DNA from: Leuctra nigra
Lineage: Eukaryota > Arthropoda > Insecta > Plecoptera > Leuctridae
Assembly: GCA_934045905.1 (NCBI GenBank)
Contig: OW203762.1
Location: 53,097,411-53,161,410, forward strand
Direction of reading: 5' to 3'
Length of the DNA stretch: 64,000 bases
Both the position numbers and the translations under genes were made by a program. Shown one piece after another: positions 1 through 9,475 of this stretch (the first letter of the stretch is position 1; each line of letters starts with the position of its first letter). The notes beneath the pieces are model-generated. The model was not told the origin of the DNA, searched no databases, and worked only from the letters and a program-made list of their open reading frames with translations.

Positions 1-1220
1 CACGTTGCCAAATAATAATGCTAAAGGTGCTAGACATTGTGAAATGTATGACAAAACAATATCTCTGTTGAAAAAGGACCCTGTGGATGTCGTCATGAAA
101 GTGCATGTTGCGACACGGAGATGCATCTTGCTGCAGCTGATGCAGATGCAGTTCTAAGTGCATCTTACAGCGATCTCGTGGCGGAGGCGAGGAGAGCAAT
201 GGACGGAGTTCAATTATTGAAATGCATTCACCGTGGATGTGCTCGGTGTAAGGATTACGTCATCAGCATGACGTGCTGCTCCTAGTGGTATCTGAAGGAA
301 CCAATTATAAGTCGCCATATGTTCTCAGCACGTATAGCGACAGCAGCAGCACTAGCGGGAACGATGGGAACAATTGTTCGACGGAGTTCGTGTTTCGGGA
401 TAATATTGTTATGAATAATAGTTTGAAGTTTGTTTCTGGAATTAGGTTGGGAGAGTTGGCGTTGCTCTGAGGACGATGTGGGGAGGAAAGCTTTCGTTTT
501 CTGGACGCAGAGTAAAGTTAGTCCAGTCTTAACTCGCATTGTTTCAACTCACATTGTAATGAACGAGAACGCAAATAATTCGCAATTTACATTTCATCTC
601 ACCTCAAAAGAGAGGAAATGGAAGAGGAAATAGCGATTACATTTGAGTTTCACGCACTCTGGCTCCGGGGGGTGTCGAGAAACGATGAGGGGTTTTACTC
701 TGCAAAAACAAATTTATGTGCATACGTTTGATGTCATCACTCGTCATCAGCTGAATGTGGAATGAAATTAGGAAAACAACTGGTGATGTTTTCACGAGGA
801 AAAATAAACTCTTAGTAACTCGATGGAGGTAGAAGTTCAATGGAAGCTTTCAAAATCGATAGTAGTATTATTTATCTCATTAATCGCGGTATTCTGTTAG
901 CAAATTATTTACTTTTCAACGCTTCAGCATGGGTCTTATAATTGTCATCAACATGGAGCTCATGTCATATAAAATACAACACAAAATAAATATATTTTAA
1001 GACTGAAATGCCCATGCATGGAGCAAGGTGTCACAGTAACGCCTTGACTTGCAATCCGAAGGACCTGGCTTCGATTTCCGCGAAAATCCTTCCTGACTGA
1101 GCTTTCTTCGCTGTTTTCCTAAATAGAGATGCTATTGTTGGGAAATCGGTACTAAAGCCACTCGTTTCTTACCCGTCGTCTACTTACCCATTCTATCATC
1201 TTCTTCATCGTCATACTTAC
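1..1220. other. Non-coding stretch, nothing recognised apart from a weak tRNA-like relic
   Basis: Only short overlapping open frames occur on both strands, none with recognisable protein sequence or a convincing splice-site pair. A tRNA-derived-looking patch near 1.03-1.08 kb is listed separately. Confidence 0.5.
1025..1080 (+). repeat. Possible decayed tRNA-derived SINE head
   Basis: A box-B-like stretch (GGCTTCGATTTCC) follows an anticodon-arm-like segment (GACTTGCAATCC), in the order expected for a tRNA-derived SINE promoter. The arms do not pair well enough for a functional tRNA and no clear 3' tail is visible. It may be chance similarity. Confidence 0.22.
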
Positions 1221-1751
1221 CAGTGTTGTGACAGATAACCTATTTACGTTATCTTTTAAGGGGTCGATGCATGTAAGATAAACATAATGAGTAATGACCA
1301 AAAAATTTATCTAGATCAGACAACAGATAAAAGTATAAAAATTTATCTAGATAGATATAAAGATAACTCAAAATAACTCATAACTCATTATCTAGATAAT
1401 TTAGTTTAGATAAAGATAAAAAATTAAATGTTTGAGAAGGACTAAAAAATATTCCGTTTTTGAAAGGAAACCAATTGTTCATTGGCAATTTTAATTATAT
1501 GCCGATCCATATAAATGCGGGTAGATTCAAAAAACATTTGAAAGTTATTCTCGTCGAGTTTCTTCGGAACACGAAAAATATCAATGCTTTTTCCGATTTT
1601 CATTATCTAGAAAATTAAAATCTTAGATAAAAGATAAACAATTTATTTTCTAGATAAGATGAAAGATAAGATAAGATAAGATAAGATAAGATAAGATAAT
1701 AGATAAATATATCCGTATCTAGATAAATTATCTATATAAGTCACAACTCTG
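1221..1751. mobile_element. hAT-like non-autonomous element (MITE), about 530 bp
   Basis: The left end reads CAGTGTTGTGACAGATAAC and the reverse complement of the right end reads CAGAGTTGTGACTTATATAG. Terminal inverted repeats starting CAGNGTTG are typical of hAT transposons. The interior is packed with GATAA/TTATC words, including the palindrome TTATCTAGATAA and a GATAA tandem run near 1660-1700, as subterminal repeats often are. There is no transposase reading frame. The flanking 8-mers (atacttac and cttaaaac) match only partly, so the target-site duplication is degraded or the exact end is off by a base or two. Confidence 0.6.
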
Positions 1752-2480
1752 CTTAAAACCATTCATAATCAGTCGCCATTGGCTAGTTGTAGGGCAGTGC
1801 GACGTTAAACACTATTAAAATACTATTGCTTCTGCAATATAGAAGCAAACAGCAGTGTATTAACATCAGTTTCAAAACTAGGTTAGGATGACAAATTCTC
1901 GAAAGAAAATGCATTAAATGTTGTTATTATGTTGCATATTTCTGCGGCTTGTCTGCATGGAGCTTAATCTCGAGCTCCGCGCTGCACGAGATGGAATGTG
2001 AATTGTCTTCTTCTCTGCGACATATTACCCGGCGTCCTGTAGGAATGCGAGCGCTATAACATTCTTACATACACACAACATGGCGGCCTAATAGTCTAAT
2101 ATTGCATTGTCTTGCGACGCGGGGCGACGCGGAATGGACGCCGCCAGATAACGAAGAATTCCTCCGAACAATGTCGATGCTCGCTCTCGCTCACATTTTA
2201 CAATGTAATGTTGCGATAAGGCACCTCATTATCGCAGCTTCTTGATGTAGGCCTCTTTCCATGGAGATAATTAATACGAGATCTTGACACCAGCCTCTTC
2301 ATATACACAATGAGACTCACGAAAATGTTCTCTCATAATTTGTCAGCTCAGGCTGGAAACATAGATTATTAATTATTTTGGTTTGGTACTTGATTTTACA
2401 GTTTAATTCGGCCACTTCACAAACATCTCAAGGAAGATTAAAGCGGCAAAATTAAACCGGCAAAATTAAACCTAATATAT
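1752..2480. other. Non-coding stretch, nothing recognised
   Basis: No sustained reading frame or repeat structure was found, except a short direct repeat of GGCAAAATTAAACC near 2442-2471, immediately before the element that starts at 2481. Confidence 0.5.
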
Positions 2481-2483
2481 CTA

Positions 2484-2501
2484 GTGGAGCGGTCGCTCCA
2501 C
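2484..2501. repeat. Terminal hairpin of element copy 1
   Basis: GTGGAGCG and CGCTCCAC form a perfect 8-bp stem around GT, directly adjoining the CTAG terminus. The same hairpin is present at the end of copy 2 (11524-11541), so it was part of the element before it spread. Confidence 0.7.
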
Positions 2502-2915
2502 CCAGCCAAGTCGTACCGTACACTCACAGTCACTCAACATACCGTAAATGCCTAATAAACCGAGGAGCAGACCAAACACTTTTACTGTAAGCAACAACAT
2601 GGCATTTTCGGCCTACTGGATCATAAAATTGGAAAATCTCACATTGTTGTGAAATATCTTAATTTCGAGCTATGGCCCACCCCACTCCATATACTAAATT
2701 TGGGAACAATAGGTTATGCCATTTGCGTGCTAGAGGGCCGTGAAAACAGTGAAATTACACCCCTTTTAAAACCTATCTGATGATATCAGGAAACACCGCT
2801 ATCACCGCCACAGCCTAAACGGCTTAGCCGATCGATCTGAAATTTTTACCACATGTGCACTTTTGGCGTCTGAGGTGCCTTTTTATAAATCAAACCGGTA
2901 GTCGCCATTTTGAAA

Positions 2916-2930
2916 CCGGAAGTGACGTCA
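2916..2930 (+). promoter_or_regulatory. Perfect composite ETS/CRE motif inside element copy 1
   Basis: CCGGAAGTGACGTCA overlaps an ETS-family core (CCGGAAGT) with a full palindromic CRE (TGACGTCA). A sister site, CCGGAAATGACGTCA, lies at 3039-3053, and copy 2 carries the same pair inverted at 11083-11097 and 10960-10974. Overlapping ETS/CRE sites of this form are known promoter elements in mammals. Function in this genome is inference. Confidence 0.4.
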
Positions 2931-3408
2931 TATCTCAAAAACGGCTTAACCGATCGGAACGAAATTTGCGCCAATCGATTCAGACGGTCCTCTTTATGAA
3001 ATAACAATAGTTAAATTAAAGTTTTCTTATTACTGAAACCGGAAATGACGTCATAGTTTAGCGAAATCTGCTTAAATTCACTTCCCTTTATATAAAAACC
3101 AACTATATATTCAGAAGGCTTATAATGAAATATTAGTATTTATATACATATTAATACCTACAATGTGTAAGAGCTTTCAGCCGCCATTTTGAAAACCGGA
3201 AGTGATGCCATATCTCGAAAACGGCTGGACCTATTGGAACGATGCTTTCGCAATTCTTCATGGCATATCACTTTAAGTTTAAATTTAGCTCCAAACAATA
3301 TTTTTTTAGTAACTAATTCGGAAATGGCGTATTTTTTTAAAGGAATTAGCCATTGTTGCCCTAATAAGTTTTACAAGTTGTGTAAATAAACTAAAAAAAT
3401 AAGTGATA

Positions 3409-3802
3409 TCCCCATAAAAAACACTCCGTGTAAAAAAACAGCCAAGTCTCTTCAACTAAAAAAAAAATTATGAAATCTAAAAATTCTGCACTGAAACGTA
3501 GTGATATCAAAAAATGAGCCAAGTCAAAACTTTATTTGAAAATTAAAAAATACTTGGCGCATCGTTTTTTTAGGGCATTGTAGGTATAGGTACTATAAGT
3601 ATATGTATTTATATCTAGCCTATACTTCTAAGCTATTTATATACACGATGCGCCAAGTATTTTTTAATTTTCAAATAAAGTTTTGACTTGGCTCATTTTT
3701 TGATATCACTACGTTTCAGTGCAGAATTATTAGATTTCATAATTTTTTTTTTAGTTGAAGAGACTTGGCTGTTTTTTTACACGGAGTGTTTTTTTATGGG
3801 GA
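3409..3802. repeat. Long foldback (inverted repeat) with ~160-bp arms
   Basis: The sequence from 3409 to about 3569 is the near-exact reverse complement of about 3645-3802, with a loop of roughly 75 bp. Both outer ends read TCCCCATAAAAAACACTCCG. The word GCCAAGT recurs in each arm (agccaagtctcttcaac, gagccaagtcaaaac, acttggcgcatcg) and also just inside the far end of the element (cagccaagtcgtacc), which suggests a repeated protein-binding site. Confidence 0.85.
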
Positions 3803-4765
3803 TTTACGACTACTTCAGGAAGCTTACAAATATTTGGAATTAATTTGGCTCTGACTCAATTCAAAACCCATACCTGGGGTTATATCCTGTAATGAAATGT
3901 GTGGAACAAACCAACAATGTAATCATAAATGTAATAAAACAACCCCTTCATTGCCCCTCTGATTTGATTCCCGATTTATTCCAAAGCCGTGGGTCAACTC
4001 CGAATCCGGCGGGAAGCAATAATATGGCGGTGGGGCTCAAAACGGAAGTTATGAGGGGAAAAGGGGCGAGAGTATATTTAAATTAAGGAATCTTTACAAA
4101 CCGAAAGAGGGAGTGGGTTCGAATCCCGCGACGGTCGTTTAATCGTGAAGTTGGCTTCAGTCTTTCACTTGTCTCTTGCGCGGGTCATTAAGGAGGCTAT
4201 AAATTATGGAGTTCCAGCTTCTGGCGAATGAAGTGGGTGGGGGAGGGTGACGGGGGTGTGAAAAGAGTGGATGGAGTACAAAACCAGGATAGGAGACGGT
4301 CTCTTTGATTATTGCAGACGTCTAGAGAGGGGAGGGAAGGGTTGATGACCAGAGTATATGAAAGGAGATGCAGGACGACCTTAATACGAACGTCATTGCC
4401 TGCGTTTTCCAGACGTAAAAGCAAAATAATGGGGAGTTGAGAAAGGATAATCACGTCCATCACACCTCATGTACTTTACGTTGCTAATAATATATCTCTC
4501 TGTCTTTACAGGTAAGATCCAGTTCGTGACGTAACAACCCCCTCTTGACTCGGTTCTAGTGAGTAAGTCCATCAGCCAATCACTTTCATCCTCCTGAAGT
4601 TTGATCGCCGCTGTCTGGAAGCCTTGTTGATGCGAGCACGTGGATGCCGCCATATTGTTTTCATTGTAAGACCAAATGAGGGTGACTTTTACTCGGGCTT
4701 TCGATATCTTAATGGGTTAAGCCTACATAGAGGCTTCATTACCGTAATGTTTCATCATCGGAGTG
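3803..4765. other. Non-coding stretch with one splice-like site
   Basis: No gene is recognised. A T-arm-like fragment (GTGGGTTCGAATCCCGC, near 4113-4129) lacks a matching 5' acceptor strand, so it is not called as a tRNA. The splice-like site at 4515/4516 is listed separately. Confidence 0.45.
4499..4521 (+). promoter_or_regulatory. Candidate recursive (ratchet) splice site
   Basis: A pyrimidine-rich tract (tctctctgtctttacag) runs straight into gtaaga, placing a strong 3' splice site and a strong 5' splice site back to back at 4515/4516. This matches the Drosophila ratchet-point consensus (polypyrimidine-NCAG|GTAAGT). All three frames downstream meet stops within about 40 bases, so it is unlikely to begin an ordinary coding exon. 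Such sites subdivide very long introns; whether one spans here is unknown. Confidence 0.35.
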
Positions 4766-5801
4766 CACACAAAAAAATATTTGTTTAGATCTACTAAAAT
4801 ATGATTAGAATTAACTATATTCTATGTTTACTATACAGTCAACGACAAGCTTAGTTAAGTTAAACATATTTTATGTTTAAAATATTTAGTTGTTTTCACT
4901 ATATTATTTAGTAGATTTAAGAATAACTTTTAGTACGGCCATCTTGGTTTACGGAATCAGCTCTATGCTTTTAGTAGAATTAAGTATAATTATTTAGTTG
5001 AATCTAAGATATCAACTCTATAAACTAGATTTAAGTATATATTTTGGTTAGTTTTACATACATATTAGGTTAAGATTCAAAATTATTTTCTTGTTTTAAC
5101 AATATGCTTTAGTTAATATAAATGAATTATTAATTTAATTTAACTAAATAATTTGTTTATTGGGACAAAATGATTTGGTGAAAACAAGAAATTACAAACA
5201 TTGAGAATGTAGTAGGTAAAACATTTTTATTTACACTTACAAACATTGAACACACAAGTAGAAACAAAATAGAATAATGCATTGATTCAAAGAGAACATA
5301 AGTCTTCGCACTTTGTACAAACTCGCACGTGGTCATCAAACCCCAATCAATGATCATACGCAATGACCGTGCGTTACGAACAGAATCGGTTACGGTGGAA
5401 CGAGTGTTCATAGCTAATGTTCAATGCACACGTCAACGACTCGGGTGAAGAATACACCTTGCACTGGATCGGGTCGATGAAGACGTCTCGACTGCAGAGA
5501 TGTCGGGGCCAATGAAGATGACAAATGGTTGACGAGTCTGCTTGTAAAGGGTTTAGTTTCTCCATCTACACACACGTTCGCCACTCGGAAGTCAAAATCT
5601 CTCCGGAAGTCTGAAAACAATAAAAATAGTTAGGCATAGTTCAAGGTCAATTGACCGGACAAATATTCTTGGTCATTTGACCAAACTAAATTTAATTAAA
5701 CCAGGAAAACGCTCGGTGTAACGCGTTGATAAGTGAGCCTTTGAATTGAATACGAATTAATGTGAAAACTCTTGGCCCTTTGAAGATAATCTAACTCTCT
5801 A

Positions 5802-5975
5802 AAGGTACGTTTACAGCTTGACGTTCGACGCTCGACGCTTAGCGCTAGCGCTGAAAGATGAACATAGTTTATCTTTGACCTTCAACGCCAGCGCTCGGCA
5901 TTGGCCAACCAGGAGGCTCAACGGCGAGCGCTGAGCGCCAAACGTTGAGCGAACGTCGAGCTGTAAACGTACCTT
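5802..5975. mobile_element. Small TIR MITE, copy A (TA-flanked)
   Basis: Ends read AAGGTACGTTTACAGCT and its reverse complement, flanked by TA on both sides (5800-5801, 5976-5977). The interior is unusually GC-rich and full of AGCGCT/GAGCGC words. A second copy lies inverted at 6029-6199. Confidence 0.75.
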
Positions 5976-5977
5976 TA

Positions 5978-6307
5978 GGCCCAGTTGTACGATGACCCGA
6001 TAAGTAAGATAAAGTTCACTTTAGACTAAAGGTACGTTTACAGCTCGGCGTTCGTTCGACGTGTGGCGCTCAGCGCTCGCCGTTGAGCCTCCTGATTGGC
6101 CAACGCTGAGCGCTGGCGTTCAATGTCAAAGATTTATAAACCATGTTCATCTTTCAGCGCTAGCGTTGAGCGCCGAGCGTCAAGCTGTAAACCTACCTTA
6201 AAGTGAACTTTAGCAGTCTATAGATGGCTGTGTTTCATTGGCTGTTGCCATGGTTTCAGGCGATAAATCCTACCGCTAATTTTATCGGGACTTGGTACAA
6301 CCGGGCC
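5978..6307. mobile_element. PIF/Harbinger-like MITE interrupted by another MITE
   Basis: The left end GGCCCAGTTGTACGATGACC pairs with the right end ...GGTACAACCGGGCC. They are bordered by TTA on the left and TAA on the right, as expected for Harbinger-type elements, which prefer TWA. Subterminal sequence also pairs (cgataagtaagataaagttc against ttttatcgggac). The element is split by MITE copy B at 6029-6199. Confidence 0.6.
6029..6199. mobile_element. Small TIR MITE, copy B, nested inside the Harbinger-like MITE
   Basis: This is the reverse complement of the 5802-5975 element with scattered substitutions, and has the same AAGGTACGTTTACAGC terminus. It interrupts the arms of the 5978-6307 element (taaagttcactttag to the left, aaagtgaactttag to the right), so it inserted later. 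Confidence 0.7.
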
Positions 6308-6534
6308 TAAGCTCTCTAATTGGAACTGTTATTTTCAGCAACAAAATGTTTACGGACTGGCAAAGAGTACAATATATTTTAACAATTAAAACAATGTACA
6401 TCTTTATCTCTACCAAAAATGGAAGTAGATATAAACAACATACATATTATTGGGGCTCCTCAATCCCTAAAATGTTGAATATTTATGTACATTTATAACA
6501 TTAAAGTTGTCAATAGTCTACTTTAGAGCCAGGT

Positions 6535-7378
6535 CAATATTGATGGAGCTCATTTGATTTTAAGCAAAATTTAACAACATTAAAATGAGAAAAATGGTCC
6601 AATAATTGAAGCATTTTGTGTAGATTCAACTATCATTTCCTCATGGAAAAACAAAATTAATTTTAAATTGTACACCCAACAAATCATGAACGAAACAATC
6701 GAAATCATTAAACGAGATCATTTGAACGAAACTGATTGGCTGCTGGTCAGGTTCCGTGACAATAAATCCTTGTTATTATTAATGAAATCAGAGCTCAACT
6801 ACTATAGAGTTAGATGAAGAGTTAGCATAGACTGCATTGCGAATAATGCTATCACTTTTTTGATTTTCAGACAATCCATTTCTTTCAATACCGTTTTAAT
6901 CATTTGTTGAGTGTACATATTCTCTAGATACAGTTTTCAATTTACAATGAATTCCCTGAGAAGATGTCAGCTTCTGAGTTTTGAAAAGACCGTTCCACTC
7001 AATAAAAAAAATTATGAAAATAATCAAATGATCAAAATTTTTATAATGATAAAAATTATTGTTGAACAAATTTGGAAGATTGTTTGTCATGTTCAATAAC
7101 AAACAATGCTTGCAAAGCAAATCCGTTCCACACAACAAGTCCGCTCAGACTTTTCAAAACAATAACATAGAAGCTGACATAATATTCTCAGAGAATTCAA
7201 GTAGTATAATTTTGTAAACTGTAGGTATCAATAGAATGTATAATTTAAATTAATTTTGTTTTTCCATGAGAAAATGAAAGTAGAATCCACACAAAATGTT
7301 TCCATACAACATGTTCATCTCATTTCAAACTTGTTAAAATTTTACTTAGAACCAAAATGAGAGCTTCATCAAATGCAA
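6535..7378. repeat. Imperfect long palindrome (inverted repeat)
   Basis: Left-arm blocks 6535-6685 and 6928-6990 reappear as reverse complements at about 7240-7378 and 7125-7225. Examples are 'ctcatggaaaaacaaaatt' against 'aattttgtttttccatgag', and 'gaagatgtcagcttctgagt' against the inverted tagaagctgacata. About 200 bp at 6690-6890 lack a partner in the other arm. It looks like an aged hairpin element or inverted duplication. Confidence 0.6.
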
Positions 7379-7691
7379 AGTAGAATTTTGGAAAGTCCGT
7401 GGATGGGACTTACTTACCTAGTTATTGAGTGGAATGAATGGACTTTTCAAACTTTAAAAGTTGTAAAAACAAACTTGGAAATTAACGTACCAATACATAT
7501 CCACTTGAAGCCCCCAAGATGGAAAATCCTCCGATGAAAGTCACCGACCGTCATTATACTAGGTATCGCTGTACAGCGACCAGGGAACTGCTTGTCGCCA
7601 CATCACACCAGGCTCTGATGTTCTCGAACACAGCATCATCTTTAAAACAACATTACAAAATTAACACGACTTTATCTTTAACACTTTCATT

Positions 7692-7711
7692 GGGGGTGGG
7701 GGGTGGGGGGG
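7692..7711 (+). repeat. G-rich run with quadruplex potential
   Basis: Runs of five, six and seven G separated by single T residues form a 20-base G tract. Three runs are interpretable as four GGG blocks because the longest can be split. Confidence 0.4.
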
Positions 7712-8159
7712 ACTTTTGACACTTTGCTCGGACCTCTGTTCTTTATCGATTTCTTATTATTTGTTTTGCATTGTTGGATAGGTACTACAGGTCACACAAC
7801 TTCATCTATGGTGAAATTTTGCAATTTTTTAGCTGAGAGGTGCATTGTACCTATGCAATTTAGGTGCTCATGTATGTGCATTGTTAAAATCAGCTGACTT
7901 GGTCCAATCAATTTAAAATTTTGCATGGTCTTAAGAGTCAAGATAATTTTCTCTTATTTCAATATTTCGTCTGTGATACCGACTACCTACATTACAATCT
8001 AATGACTGTAATCTAATGCATGTTCAATAACACGCTATGTATGCTTGTTATTAAAATGAGAGGTCACATACTAGAGTGAGACAAGGAGATCAAACCGATT
8101 GGCTTCTAATGATGTGACCTTAGATTTTTCAACAAATCAGATTTATTGAGCGATCCTTT

Positions 8160-8800
8160 TTTGCTTTGTTAAGTGTACCTACACCTACTTAGTTTAGGTA
8201 CTTACGAAGTAGAGGGAAGTATGTCCGCTTCATTATGTGCTCTTCTTGAGATCAGCCCGGAAGCTTTACCGATTGCGCTCCCTGGTTTCATGACAGCGAT
8301 GCAGCGTACTGATTTCCCTCCGTCTTTGGGGTGATTCGCATCCTGTTATCCAGAAAAAAAGTAGGTAATGAATAGGGAAGTACCTAGGTTACCTCATTCA
8401 TTACATTTAATGTGCAGTAGGTAAGGTGCAAGATTGTTCTTCGGATTTTGATTAAAGACAAATGATTAGACTACCTTACCTAAACTACCTACCATCGCAC
8501 GTGATTATTGATGAACATGTATTTCTGATTAAGTTCTAGAGGTAAATACCTAGGCAAATATAACTTCGGAATAAAATGCACTTATGTTTAGGTAGGTACC
8601 TACCTACTTTCTACTAGCCTAGGTAGTACCTACTAGAAACTGTTGCAGAGTGAAAAGCAAAAAATTGACTGATTTGTCGACACCGCAGCAGGACCATTCC
8701 ATGCGGTATTTACTACCTAGGTACCTATTTTATGTGGTGGATTCTAACGTTAGGTCATTGTTTTTGTGTCTAATTCTTACAACTAAGTAGGTGCGTCCAT
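8160..8800. repeat. TAGGTACCTA-rich patch
   Basis: Words such as TAGGTA, GTACCTAC and AGGTACCTACC recur many times, in both orientations, over about 640 bp with no fixed period. No coding frame is present. The density is far above the neighbouring DNA. Confidence 0.5.
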
Positions 8801-9475
8801 ACAAACGGGAAACTACTTATTAGACACAGACACATTAACCTCAAACCATTACATACCATGAATGAGTCTTGGCAAGGTAGTGTTGAGTATTCTTACCTCT
8901 TGAAATTCTTTCTTACAACTTGCTCGTTCAATATGTCTTGATGGTTGTCTTTCTTCAATGTTGTAAGGTTCAAACTCTTCAAGATAAGATATCCGCATAG
9001 CATGACGATATTAATATTAAAAGTGCATTTTAATCACAATAATGAAACGAATCGCTTTGCTTGCTTGGAGAGAGAGAAGCGTGCAAAATGGCTGCCGTGC
9101 CGGCCAAACTGCCGGTGGCAGTACGTCATCGCAAGGAAGAAATCACGTGACGAAACTGACCAATCACAGACTTCATCATAAAACAAATAACCGGGTTGTC
9201 ATCCTTTTCCCCGAAATATACTTATATCAAGCTTCTCTGTTTAGTGAATTCCAACATCAACTTTTGATATTCTAAAACTAACCAAAAAGATTCGCTAATT
9301 TAAGAATACAATCAGTAAACATATTTTTTGATTGATTTTACTATATTTATTTAGTTAAACCAATAAATGATTTTGTTGGATTAAGTAAAGTTTAGTTAAT
9401 CTAACTAAATATAGACACTAAATCACGTAAACATAAGGTTTTAGTTGAATTAAACAAAATATTTTTTTCTGTGTG

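Larger units (their letters stand above)
2481..3802 (-). mobile_element. Helitron-like foldback element, copy 1 (inverted relative to copy 2)
   Basis: This 1.3-kb unit recurs in the opposite orientation at 10243-11544, and the two diverge moderately along their whole length. Read on the - strand it starts with TCCCCATAAAAAACACTCCG, directly after a host A, and ends with an 18-bp hairpin (GTGGAGCG-AC-CGCTCCAC) running into CTAG. A 5' TC inserted after A, and a 3' hairpin with CTRR, are Helitron hallmarks. However, the base after CTAG is A rather than T, and the hairpin sits unusually close to the end. The first ~390 bp are a long foldback (3409-3802). The remaining arm holds several degenerate copies of a block with CCGGAAGT, TGACGTCA and 'aacggctnaaccgatcgg'. 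No transposase or helicase is encoded, so it would be non-autonomous. Confidence 0.6.
4766..9475. mobile_element. Putative 4.7-kb TIR element with TTTAGTT-rich ends
   Basis: The left terminus CACACAAAAAAATATTTG and the reverse complement of the right terminus, CACACAGAAAAAAATATTTT, continue into similar sequence (gtttagatctactaaa; gtttaattcaactaaa). About 400 bp on the left and 200 bp on the right are dense in TTTAGTTNAA/AACTAAA words, resembling subterminal transposase-binding repeats. No transposase is recognisable inside. The interior instead carries nested MITEs (5802-6307), an imperfect palindrome (6535-7378), and a - strand frame at 5414-5610 that follows a good 3' splice site. A target duplication was not resolved, so the two ends could belong to two separate short elements. 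Confidence 0.4.

Noticed and set aside
4113..4137. tRNA-like T arm (GTGGGTTCGAATCCCGC)
   Set aside because: No matching acceptor strand or anticodon arm lies at the right distance upstream.
7397..7450. - strand CTAG|GTAAGT possible ratchet site
   Set aside because: The upstream tract is only partly pyrimidine-rich and lies inside repeat-derived DNA; weaker than the two + strand sites.
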